From NCBI RefSeq assembly GCF_900103405.1, contig NZ_FNHX01000005.1:455462-519461 (forward strand): 64,000 nucleotides of DNA. Direction: 5' to 3'. Shown one piece after another: positions 15,460 through 23,301 of this stretch. Each line of letters starts with the position of its first letter. Position 1 is the stretch's first letter. The notes below the pieces were generated by a model. The model was not told the origin of the DNA, ran no database searches, and saw nothing but the letters and a program-made list of their open reading frames with translations. The stretch comes from Polaromonas sp. JS666. Lineage in GTDB: Bacteria > Pseudomonadota > Gammaproteobacteria > Burkholderiales > Burkholderiaceae_C. The position numbers were made by a program, and so were the translations under genes.

Positions 15460-18117
15460 TCAGGCCGGCTTGAGCAGGTGCAGCGCGGCCTTCACGATGC
15501 TTTGCGCATCGACGCTGAAAAACTCGCGCAGCGCGGCGCGCGTGTCGCTGCGGCCGAAGCCGTCGGTGCCCAGGGTCAGGTAGCGCCGGCCTTCGGGCAG
15601 GAAGGCGCGAATGCTTTCGGGAACGGCGCGCACATAGTCGGTGGCGGCGATGATGGGGCCGGTGCTGGCCTTCAACTGTTGCGCGACGAAGGCTTCTGCG
15701 TGCGCTTCACCGTTGAGCGCCGCTTGCTGGCAGGCCGCGCCGTCGCGCGCGAGTTCGCTCCAGCTGGTCACGCTGTAGACCGTGGCGGCGATGCCCTGCT
15801 GCGCAAGTTGCCGCGCGGCTTTGATGACTTCGGTGAGGATGGCGCCCGAGCCCATCAGGGTCACTTCGCCGGCAGCCTTGCCGCCTGCGGGCGCGAAACT
15901 GTCGAAGCGGTAGCAGCCGCGGATGATGTCGGCCTCGGCGCCGGGCCGCAGGTCGGGCTGGGCGTAGTTTTCGTTCATCAGCGTGACGTAATAGAAGACG
16001 TCTTTCTGCTCGACCATCATCTCCCGCATGCCGCGGTCCAGGATCACGGCGAGTTCGCCCGCGAAGGCCGGGTCATAGGCCTTGCAGTTGGGGATGGTGG
16101 CGGCGACCAGGTGGCTGGTTCCGTCCTGGTGCTGCAGGCCCTCGCCGCCCAGGGTGGTACGGCCCGAGGTGGCGCCCAGCAAAAAACCGCGTGCGCGCTG
16201 GTCGGCGGCGGCCCAGATCTGGTCGCCCACGCGCTGGAAGCCGAACATGGAGTAATAGATATAGAAGGGCAGCATGGCCAGGCCATGCACGCTGTAGCTG
16301 GTGGCGGCGGCCGTCCAGCTGGCCAGCGCGCCGGCCTCGCTGATGCCTTCTTCCAGGATCTGGCCGTCCAGCGCCTCGCGGTAGCTCAACACCGAGCCAA
16401 TGTCTTCGGGCGCGTAGCGCTGGCCCACGCTGGAGTAAATGCCGACCTGCTTGAACAGGTTGGCCATGCCGAAGGTGCGCGCCTCGTCGGCGACGATGGG
16501 CACGATCTTGGGGCCCAGCGCAGTGTCCTTGAGCAGGCCGCCCAGCATGCGCACAAAGGCCATGGTGGTGCTCATGTCCTTGCCGTCGGCGGCCAGCGCG
16601 AACTGGGCGTAGGAGGGCAGGGCGGGGATGTCGACGACGTCGGATGCGGTTTCGCGGCGCGGCAAATAGCCGCCCAGCGCCGCGCGCCTGGCATGCATGT
16701 ACTGCATCTCGGCGCTGTCGGCGGAGGGTTTGTAGAAAGCCAGGTTTTTGGCCTGCTCGTCGGACAACGGCAGGTTGAAGCGGTTGCGGAATTCGATGAG
16801 ATCTTCGCCGTCGAATTTCTTCTGAGAATGCGTGGTCATCTTGCCCTGGCCGGCGCTGCCCATGCCGTAGCCTTTTTTGGTGTGGGCCAGGATCACCGTG
16901 GGCTGGCCCTGGTGGTTGGCCGCCGCGGCGTAGGCGGCGTGGATTTTCACGAGGTCATGGCCGCCGCGTTTCAAGCGGTCTATCTGCTCGTCGGTCATGC
17001 CCTGGGCCAGGCGCGCGAGTTCGGCGTTCTGGCCGAAGAAGTTGTCGCGGTTAAAGCGCCCGTCCTTGGCGGCAAAGGTCTGCATCTGGCCGTCCACCGT
17101 CTGGGCGAAGGCTTGTGTCAGCGCGCCGGTGAGGTCGCGCGCAAACAGGCCGTCCCAGTCGCTGCCCCAGACCAGCTTGATGACGTTCCAGCCGGCGCCA
17201 GCGAACAGTTTTTCAAGCTCGTCGATGATGCGGCCGTTGCCGCGCACCGGGCCGTCCAGTCGCTGCAGGTTGCAGTTGACGACCCAGACCAGGTTGTCCA
17301 GGCCTTCGCGCGCGGCCAGGGTCAGCGCGCTCATGGATTCGGGCTCGTCCATCTCGCCGTCGCCGAACACGCCCCAGACCTTGCGTCCCGCGCAGTCCAG
17401 CAAACGCCGGTGCGTGAGGTAGCGCATAAAGCGCGCGTGGTAGATGGAACTGATCGGCCCTATGCCCATGGAGCCGGTCGGGAACTGCCAGAAGTCCGGC
17501 ATCAAATAGGGATGCGGGTAGCTGCACAGGCCTTGCGCGCCCTGGCCCGGCGCGCTGAGTTCCTGGCGGTAAAAGCCCAGGTCTTGTTCGCTGAGCCGGC
17601 CTTCGAGGTAGGCACGCGCATAGACGCCCGGCGCGCTGTGCGGCTGGAAGAACACCAGGTCGCCGCGGTGCTGGCCTTCAGCCACCCCTTCGCGCGCGTG
17701 GAAGAAGTGGTTGAAGCCGGTCTCAAACAGGTCGGCCGCGCTGGCATAACTCGCGATATGGCCGCCGAGCTCGGCGGAGCCGCCGGTTTCGGCCTGGTTG
17801 GCGCGCACCACCATGGCCAGCGCGTTCCAGCGCATCAGCGAGGCCAGGCGCTCTTCCAGTGCGAGGTCGCCGGGAAACACGGGCTGCTCGTCCACCGCGA
17901 TGGTATTCATATAGGGCGTGGCCAGCTCGGGCTGCCAGCCTATGCGCTGCTTGCGCGCGACGCGGCTCAATTCATTGAGCATGTGGCGCGCGCGGGCTGG
18001 GCCGTGGGTGAGGGCCAGGGCCTCGAACGCTTCACGCCATTCAGCGGTTTCCTGCGGATCGGTATCGGCGGGCATCTCGGCCTGCGCCAGCAAATGATGG
18101 GGGATGGAATGGTTCAT
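15460..18117 (-). CDS. aceE: Pyruvate dehydrogenase E1 component, homodimeric type
   Basis: Decarboxylates pyruvate with thiamine diphosphate and transfers the acetyl group to the E2 lipoyl domain, feeding the TCA cycle. The 885-residue length is that of homodimeric AceE. Visible marks include the N-terminal LNELSRVARKQRIGWQPE block, the MGIGPISSIYHARFMRYL region, the thiamine-diphosphate motif GDGEMDEPESMSA...NLQRLDGPVRGN and the C-terminal GTDGFGRSDTR motif. No E2 or E3 gene is adjacent in the window, which is unusual for an aceE locus. A divergent Lrp-family gene starts 106 nt upstream and may regulate it. Confidence 0.97.
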   Translation of the reverse strand: MNHSIPHHLLAQAEMPADTDPQETAEWREAFEALALTHGPARARHMLNELSRVARKQRIGWQPELATPYMNTIAVDEQPVFPGDLALEERLASLMRWNALAMVVRANQAETGGSAELGGHIASYASAADLFETGFNHFFHAREGVAEGQHRGDLVFFQPHSAPGVYARAYLEGRLSEQDLGFYRQELSAPGQGAQGLCSYPHPYLMPDFWQFPTGSMGIGPISSIYHARFMRYLTHRRLLDCAGRKVWGVFGDGEMDEPESMSALTLAAREGLDNLVWVVNCNLQRLDGPVRGNGRIIDELEKLFAGAGWNVIKLVWGSDWDGLFARDLTGALTQAFAQTVDGQMQTFAAKDGRFNRDNFFGQNAELARLAQGMTDEQIDRLKRGGHDLVKIHAAYAAAANHQGQPTVILAHTKKGYGMGSAGQGKMTTHSQKKFDGEDLIEFRNRFNLPLSDEQAKNLAFYKPSADSAEMQYMHARRAALGGYLPRRETASDVVDIPALPSYAQFALAADGKDMSTTMAFVRMLGGLLKDTALGPKIVPIVADEARTFGMANLFKQVGIYSSVGQRYAPEDIGSVLSYREALDGQILEEGISEAGALASWTAAATSYSVHGLAMLPFYIYYSMFGFQRVGDQIWAAADQRARGFLLGATSGRTTLGGEGLQHQDGTSHLVAATIPNCKAYDPAFAGELAVILDRGMREMMVEQKDVFYYVTLMNENYAQPDLRPGAEADIIRGCYRFDSFAPAGGKAAGEVTLMGSGAILTEVIKAARQLAQQGIAATVYSVTSWSELARDGAACQQAALNGEAHAEAFVAQQLKASTGPIIAATDYVRAVPESIRAFLPEGRRYLTLGTDGFGRSDTRAALREFFSVDAQSIVKAALHLLKPA

Positions 18118-18187
18118 GGCAAAAATAACTGTACGCAGGTTTGTCCAGAACTTGTAGCCTCAATATCGTGGTATTTGGCTGTTCAGA

Positions 18188-18218
18188 GGCATAAAATGCC
18201 GTGAAAACCGGTTTTTAC
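18188..18218. promoter_or_regulatory. Paired inverted repeats in the aceE / lrp divergent promoter
   Basis: Two dyads sit just upstream of the Lrp-type gene: GGCAT-aaa-ATGCC (18188-18200), a perfect 13-nt inverted repeat, and an 18-nt near-perfect palindrome centred on AACCGGTT (18201-18218), which ends 5 nt before the Lrp ATG. They are candidate operators for autoregulation and control of aceE. No footprint can be read from sequence, and the core promoters are not clear. Confidence 0.4.
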
Positions 18219-18223
18219 AGATC

Positions 18224-18691
18224 ATGCAGCTTGATGCCCTCGATTTAAAGATCCTCGACGAACTGCAGCGCGACGGTTCGCTGTCCAACGTGGAGCTGTC
18301 GCGGCGTGTGCACCTGAGTCCTTCGCCCTGCCTGGCCCGTGTCAAGGCGCTGGAGGCCGGCGGCGTGATTGACCGTTATGTGGCGATTGCCAATGCCGCG
18401 GCGCTGGGCCTGGGCCTCAATGTGTTTATTTCGATCAGCCTGCGCACGCAAAGCAAGGAGTCGCTGGCCGACTTTGAGCGGCGCATCGCCGAGCACGACC
18501 AGGTGATGGAGTGTTATTTGATGTCGGGCGACAGCGACTACCTGATACGCGTGGCGGTGGCCGACATAGGCGCGCTGGAAAAATTCATCCTCGAGCAGCT
18601 GTCGCCGATTTCGGGGATCGAAAAAATCCGCTCGAGCTTTGCGCTCAAGCAGGTCCGGTACAAGACGGCCCTGCCGCTTCCCAGTCGCTGA
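18224..18691 (+). CDS. Lrp/AsnC family transcriptional regulator
   Basis: The 155-residue protein has the Lrp layout: N-terminal winged helix-turn-helix (about 3-60: LDALDLKILDELQRDGSLSN, ELSRRVHLSPSPCLARVKAL), then the ligand-binding/oligomerisation RAM domain (about 65-145, with ECYLMSGDSDYLIRV). It is transcribed away from aceE across a 106-nt spacer, so autoregulation and control of pyruvate dehydrogenase are plausible. That would differ from the GntR-type PdhR used in enterics. No ribosome site is evident before the ATG. The effector, perhaps an amino or keto acid, is unknown. Confidence 0.92.
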   Translation: MQLDALDLKILDELQRDGSLSNVELSRRVHLSPSPCLARVKALEAGGVIDRYVAIANAAALGLGLNVFISISLRTQSKESLADFERRIAEHDQVMECYLMSGDSDYLIRVAVADIGALEKFILEQLSPISGIEKIRSSFALKQVRYKTALPLPSR

Positions 18692-18718
18692 CCGGGGCGA
18701 CGCTCCGGCGCGCCGCCG

Positions 18719-20548
18719 TCACCCCAGCGTGGGATGCGAGGTCTCGATCGCGTTGATCTTGGCCACCAGGTCTTCGCGCCGGCTGGCTTCTTCGGCCGCG
18801 GCGCTGCCGGGTTCCAGCGGCGAATCGACAAACTGCACGGGCCGTTTGGTGCCCGACGCCATGTGGTGCAGGCGTATCTTGAGCAGGTCGGTCACCTCCG
18901 CGGCGGTCTGCGTGCGCGGGGTGTCGTGCCATATGGCGATGTGCAGGGTGAAAGCGTCGCCCTCGCCCTGCTTTTCGGAGGCGCGTATGCAGTCCGCCAG
19001 GATTTTGGTGGAAATCTCGGAAAGCACGGCGCGGCTGACGGGGCCTTCGACCAGCACCATGAAATGGTTTTCGTCGCAGCGTGCCACGGTGTCCACGTCG
19101 CGCGCGGCGCGGCGCAGGATTTCGCCGATGCGCGACAGCGCGGCGCCGCGTTTCAAGTCGCCCACCTCGTCATGGCTGGGCGCCTGGTTGAGCCAGTGCA
19201 GCATCATCGCGCCGCAGGCCAGCTTCTGCCGGCGGCCGCGCAGCAGCATGCCTGGCAGCCTGGCCTCGATGATGCGGGGCAGCATCAGGCCGCTGGCCGC
19301 ATCGTAGGTCGAGAGGGCGGCGCCGCGGTGGTTGGAAAACAGCGCCGCCCGGCTGCGCCAGGCGAGCACCCCGAAAATCCACAGCAGGCCCACCATGGCC
19401 GACAGCACGCCCGCGGCCTGCGCCGATTCCACGTTGAGCACCCAGCCGGCGTTATAGGAAAGCCGCGCCAGCGCGGCCCCGCCTATGGGCGCGGCGCCTA
19501 TCAATAAAAGGAGGTTCCAGGCCTGGCCGCGCAGCGATATCCAGACCAGGCTCGCGAGGATCGCCACGGTGGCCAGCGCCAGCCACAGGTTGCGCAGGTC
19601 GCGCGGCACGAAGTCCAGGCGGACCATGAACGCGCAGGCCATGAGCAGGCTGCCCACCGTGACGCCGGCCAGCAGCCGGTACACGCGCGGATGGCCGTCG
19701 CGCGCATAGCTGGCCTGGGCGCAGAACCAGGCGGCCGCGGCCATGGTCACCGTGGCCGACACCCAGCCCATGACCTGGTTGAGGTGCACGCTGTAGGGCC
19801 AGATGCGCCAGCCGCCGTAGCCGATCAGCACCAGCTGCGTGAACATCAGCGTGACCACCACGGCGCCGAACCAGAGGAAGACCTTGCTGCGCGACATGCT
19901 GAAGGCGGCCAGGCACAGCACGGCCAGCACGCTGAACATGCCCCACATCAGGCCTATCACCACGCCGACCCGCGAGGCGCCGTCTATATATTCGACGGGC
20001 GTGAGCAGCATGGGCCGCTCGGTGATGGGCCGGCGGTGTTCGAAGCGCAGGTAGTAGGTCTGCGGCTGGTCGGTGTGCGATTGCAGCTCAAAGCTCGGGA
20101 CGCGGGTGCGCAGCGCCCAGTAGGCGGGGGCGATTGCCTCGCCGGCGGCATGGACCTGCCAGCCGCCCTGCGTGTCGCGCGAGTAAAGGCTTACCTTGTA
20201 GACCGCCTGGCCCGCCAGCCGGATGTACCAGGTCTGCAGGGTTTCCGTGGTGGGCAGGGCAAAGCTGGCCCAGACTTCCTGCGTGTCCGAGGTGGGAAGA
20301 ACGGTGTCATCGGTGTAGGGCTGGAAGGCGCGTTTTGCGGTGGCCGCGAATTCGCCGGTGGCGAAGGCATCGGGCGATGCGATGGAATCCCTGGGCACCG
20401 CGATCCATTGCAGCGGCTGGGCCAGGGTGATCTGGGCGCTGCTTTCATACAGGCGGTCAAACACCTGTGCATGGCCCGCGCCGCAGAAGGCGCACAGCAG
20501 CATGAAGAAGAAACGGCGACACAGGCTGGCTTTGGGCGACATGCGCAT
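18719..20548 (-). CDS. 7TMR-DISM receptor with degenerate GGDEF domain
   Basis: The 609-residue protein has a signal peptide (cleavage near GHA|Q) and a periplasmic beta-rich sensor (about 28-185) like the 7TMR-DISM extracellular domain, with EVWASFALP and WYIRLAGQAVYKVSLYS. About seven membrane helices (190-400) and a C-terminal GGDEF-family domain (about 415-570) follow. The catalytic loop reads ARCDENHF (about 489-496) where active diguanylate cyclases have RYGGDEF, so two glycines are lost and c-di-GMP synthesis is unlikely. It may instead bind a nucleotide or act as a signalling scaffold. It converges on the Lrp gene (27 nt between stops). Confidence 0.8.
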   Translation of the reverse strand: MRMSPKASLCRRFFFMLLCAFCGAGHAQVFDRLYESSAQITLAQPLQWIAVPRDSIASPDAFATGEFAATAKRAFQPYTDDTVLPTSDTQEVWASFALPTTETLQTWYIRLAGQAVYKVSLYSRDTQGGWQVHAAGEAIAPAYWALRTRVPSFELQSHTDQPQTYYLRFEHRRPITERPMLLTPVEYIDGASRVGVVIGLMWGMFSVLAVLCLAAFSMSRSKVFLWFGAVVVTLMFTQLVLIGYGGWRIWPYSVHLNQVMGWVSATVTMAAAAWFCAQASYARDGHPRVYRLLAGVTVGSLLMACAFMVRLDFVPRDLRNLWLALATVAILASLVWISLRGQAWNLLLLIGAAPIGGAALARLSYNAGWVLNVESAQAAGVLSAMVGLLWIFGVLAWRSRAALFSNHRGAALSTYDAASGLMLPRIIEARLPGMLLRGRRQKLACGAMMLHWLNQAPSHDEVGDLKRGAALSRIGEILRRAARDVDTVARCDENHFMVLVEGPVSRAVLSEISTKILADCIRASEKQGEGDAFTLHIAIWHDTPRTQTAAEVTDLLKIRLHHMASGTKRPVQFVDSPLEPGSAAAEEASRREDLVAKINAIETSHPTLG

Positions 20549-20569
20549 AGCTTATTGCAAAAGCCCGGC

Positions 20570-21034
20570 TTAAACCGGAATCACCGTGGTCTCGAACACC
20601 TCCTTGAGGCAGACAAAGGTGCGAATCTGCCGTACCCCGGGCAGGCCTATCAGCTGCGACGCATGCAGTTCGTTGAAGGAGTCGATGCTCTGGATGCGTA
20701 GCTTCACGAAGTAGTCGAACTCGCCGGTCACCAACTGCACTTCCAGGCAGCCGGTGAGGCCGGCCGCGGATTTTTCAAACGCCGCGAAGGAATCGGTGGT
20801 GGAGCGGTCCAGCACCACGCCAATGATGACCAGCCCGTTGTAGCCAAGTGCGCGCGGGTTCACCAGCGCCACCGTCTTGCGGATCAGGCCGGCTTCCCTG
20901 AGCCTGGCCACCCGCCGCGAGCAGGCGGGCGGGCTCAAGCTGGTTTTTTCGGCCAGCTCGATATTGGGCAGGGAGGCGTCCTGCTGCAGCAGCTTCAGGA
21001 GTTTGCGGTCAATGCGGTCCAACGTGTGTTCCAT
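20570..21034 (-). CDS. acdR: Lrp/AsnC family regulator of ACC deaminase (AcdR-like)
   Basis: The 154-residue protein has an N-terminal winged helix-turn-helix (LDRIDRKLLKLLQQDASLPN, ELAEKTSLSPPACSRRVARL) and a C-terminal RAM domain (LEVQLVTGEFDYFVKLRIQS). It is divergent from acdS with a 186-nt AT-rich spacer, the arrangement known for acdR-acdS in Pseudomonas, Burkholderia and Variovorax. There the Lrp-type AcdR activates acdS in response to ACC. The symbol is given from context and family; paralogous Lrp proteins look alike, so identity depends on that pairing. Confidence 0.85.
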   Translation of the reverse strand: MEHTLDRIDRKLLKLLQQDASLPNIELAEKTSLSPPACSRRVARLREAGLIRKTVALVNPRALGYNGLVIIGVVLDRSTTDSFAAFEKSAAGLTGCLEVQLVTGEFDYFVKLRIQSIDSFNELHASQLIGLPGVRQIRTFVCLKEVFETTVIPV

Positions 21035-21220
21035 GGGGGGATTCTACAAATATTGCGTAAAAAGCCGAATTTATGGAATTAATTATTCAAATTCTAAAAA
21101 GGAAGATTTTTTGGATCATTTTATTGCTTACTTAAGCAACTCATTGCAGGAGGGCCTGGCTACGATTTGATTCATCGTCGCTTCAAGCTTCAGTTTTACT
21201 TCCAACCGGGAACTTCCTTC
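21035..21220. promoter_or_regulatory. AcdR-acdS divergent promoter region
   Basis: The spacer is much richer in A+T than the flanking genes, typical of Lrp-type binding DNA. It holds an inverted repeat TTGCTT-actt-AAGCAA (21124-21139) about 80 nt before the acdS ATG, and several A/T tracts (around 21054-21120). These are candidate AcdR sites. No single -35/-10 pair is clearly best. Confidence 0.45.
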
Positions 21221-22273
21221 ATGTCCACTTCGCTCAAGCATCCCCTTCAACACCCGCTGCAGCTGCAGAAATTCGCCAGGCATTCGCTGACCTTCGGCCC
21301 CACGCCGATCCAGCCGCTCAAGCGCCTGAGCGCCCACCTGGGCGGCAAGGTCGAGCTCTTTGCCAAACGCGAAGACTGCAACAGCGGCCTGGCTTTCGGC
21401 GGCAACAAGACCCGCAAGATGGAATACCTGATCCCCGAGGCCCTGGCCCAGGGCTGCGACACGCTGGTGTCCATAGGCGGCATCCAGTCCAACCAGACGC
21501 GCCAGGTGGCGGCGGTGGCCGCGCACCTGGGCATGAAGTGCGTGCTGGTACAGGAGAATTGGGTCAATTATTCCGACGCGGTCTATGACCGCGTGGGCAA
21601 TATCGAGATGTCGCGCATCATGGGTGCCGACGTGCGGCTGGACGCGGCCGGTTTTGACATCGGCATACGCCCCAGCTGGGAACAGGCCATGGACGACGTG
21701 CGCAAGGCCGGCGGCAAGCCCTTCCCGATTCCGGCGGGCTGCTCGGAGCATCCTTACGGCGGCCTGGGCTTTGTCGGTTTTGCCGAAGAGGTGCGCGCGC
21801 AGGAGGCCGAACTCGGCTTCCAGTTCGACTACATCGTGGTCTGCTCGGTCACCGGCAGCACCCAGGCCGGCATGGTGGTGGGCTTTGCGGCCGACGGCCG
21901 GGCCGACCGCGTGATCGGCATCGATGCGTCGGCCAAGCCGGAAAAAACCCACGCGCAGATTTTGCGCATCGCGCAGAACACCGCCAAGCTGGTGGAGCTG
22001 GGCCGCCCCATCACCGCGAAGGACGTGGTGCTGGATACCGCTTACGGCGGCCCCGAGTACGGCCTGCCCAACGAAGGCACGCTGGAGGCGATCCGCCTGT
22101 GCGCGCGGCAGGAAGGCATGCTGACCGACCCGGTGTACGAAGGCAAGTCCATGCACGGGATGATTGAAAAAGTGCGGCGCGGCGAATTTCCCGCCGGCTC
22201 GCGCGTGCTGTACGCGCACCTGGGCGGCGTGCCGGCGCTCAATGCCTACAGCTTCCTGTTTCGCAACGGTTGA
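21221..22273 (+). CDS. acdS: 1-aminocyclopropane-1-carboxylate deaminase
   Basis: This cytoplasmic PLP enzyme opens ACC, the plant ethylene precursor, to 2-oxobutanoate and ammonia. The sequence follows characterised AcdS closely: [20 protein letters not shown], the PLP lysine in [33 protein letters not shown] and [20 protein letters not shown]. It keeps the residues that separate true ACC deaminase from D-cysteine desulfhydrase: Glu in [12 protein letters not shown] and Leu in [11 protein letters not shown]. The ATG at 21221 gives 350 residues, about 12 longer at the N-terminus than usual; an upstream in-frame start at 21167 is less likely. Divergent acdR probably controls it. Confidence 0.96.
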   Translation: MSTSLKHPLQHPLQLQKFARHSLTFGPTPIQPLKRLSAHLGGKVELFAKREDCNSGLAFGGNKTRKMEYLIPEALAQGCDTLVSIGGIQSNQTRQVAAVAAHLGMKCVLVQENWVNYSDAVYDRVGNIEMSRIMGADVRLDAAGFDIGIRPSWEQAMDDVRKAGGKPFPIPAGCSEHPYGGLGFVGFAEEVRAQEAELGFQFDYIVVCSVTGSTQAGMVVGFAADGRADRVIGIDASAKPEKTHAQILRIAQNTAKLVELGRPITAKDVVLDTAYGGPEYGLPNEGTLEAIRLCARQEGMLTDPVYEGKSMHGMIEKVRRGEFPAGSRVLYAHLGGVPALNAYSFLFRNG

Positions 22274-22311
22274 TCAACGCGGCCCGTGCCGTATCAAAAA
22301 GGAGCAGTACG

Positions 22312-23301
22312 ATGATGAAACCAAGGTATGAGAAGCGCTTCCTCCTGGCCATGGCGCTGGTCCTGCTGGCTCCCTGGGCCGGTGTCCACGCGCAGGGCTA
22401 TCCGTCCAAGCCGGTCCAGCTGGTCATCCCGTTTCCACCGGGAGGCGCCACCGACATCGCCGGGCGGCTGGTCGCCAAGAAGCTGGGCGAGCGCCTGGGG
22501 CAGCCGGTGGTCATCGACAACCGTCCGGGCGCCGGCACCGTCGTCGGCGCCGCCTTCGTCGCCAAGGCCGCGCCGGACGGCTACACGCTGCTGATCAGCT
22601 CTGGTTCCACCTTCACGGTGAATCCAGCGCTCATGCCCAAGCTGCCCTACGACCCGATCAAGAGTTTTGAGCCTGTCGGGATGGTGGCACGCGTTCCCCT
22701 TGTTTTGCTGGCCAACGTTGATGTCCCGATCAACGACCTGAAGCAACTCATCACAGCAGTGCGCGCCGCGCCGGACAAATACATGTATGGCTCGTTCGGT
22801 AACGGCACCACGGGGCACTTCGCAGGCGAAATGCTGTGGAGCACCACGGGCATCAAGCTGCAGCACATCGCTTACAAGGGCAGCGCACCGGCGATGAACG
22901 ACTTGATGGCCGGGCAAATCCCTTTCACGATTGACACCGTCGCGGCGGCGCTACCGCAGCTGAAGGCGGCGAAGCCGAGGATCAAGGCCATCGCCGTCAC
23001 CGGCGAGAGCCGCGCGACGCAAATGCCCACGGTGGCGACCGTGGCGGAGAGCGGCTTCAAAGGTTTCTCGGCCGACTCCTGGCTGGCCATTGCCACGCCC
23101 AAGGGGGTGCCGGCGGATGTCAAAGCCAAGTTGCAGAAGGCGCTGGCTGACACCATGAAGGACCCGGAAATTCGCGAAAAACTCGTCGCGAACGGACTCG
23201 AGTCCGCCTGGGAGCCCGCTGCCGCGGTCGCCGCGCGCATCGAAAACGAGCTGCCCCGCATGCGCGTGATCGCCCTGCGTTCCAACATCCGGATTGATTG
23301 A
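22312..23301 (+). CDS. Bug/TctC family tripartite tricarboxylate-type binding protein
   Basis: This periplasmic solute-binding protein has a signal peptide (cleavage near VHA|QG) and the Bug family fold marks YPSKPVQLVIPFPPGGATD, VVIDNRPGAGTVVGA, AAPDGYTLLIS, and the late VPADVKAKLQKALADTMKDP helix. The start is fixed by AAGGAG 7 nt before ATGATG. No tctA/tctB membrane partners are adjacent, as is common for the many orphan Bug proteins of Burkholderiales. Its stop overlaps the start region of the amidase, so the ligand may be an amide or the carboxylate released from it; that is inference. Confidence 0.9.
   Translation: MMKPRYEKRFLLAMALVLLAPWAGVHAQGYPSKPVQLVIPFPPGGATDIAGRLVAKKLGERLGQPVVIDNRPGAGTVVGAAFVAKAAPDGYTLLISSGSTFTVNPALMPKLPYDPIKSFEPVGMVARVPLVLLANVDVPINDLKQLITAVRAAPDKYMYGSFGNGTTGHFAGEMLWSTTGIKLQHIAYKGSAPAMNDLMAGQIPFTIDTVAAALPQLKAAKPRIKAIAVTGESRATQMPTVATVAESGFKGFSADSWLAIATPKGVPADVKAKLQKALADTMKDPEIREKLVANGLESAWEPAAAVAARIENELPRMRVIALRSNIRID

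Noticed and set aside
15385..18204. A 939-codon open frame opposite aceE
   Set aside because: It is a by-product of GC-rich codon use in aceE. The translation is rich in Gly, Ala, Val and His without motifs, while the aceE strand is unmistakable.
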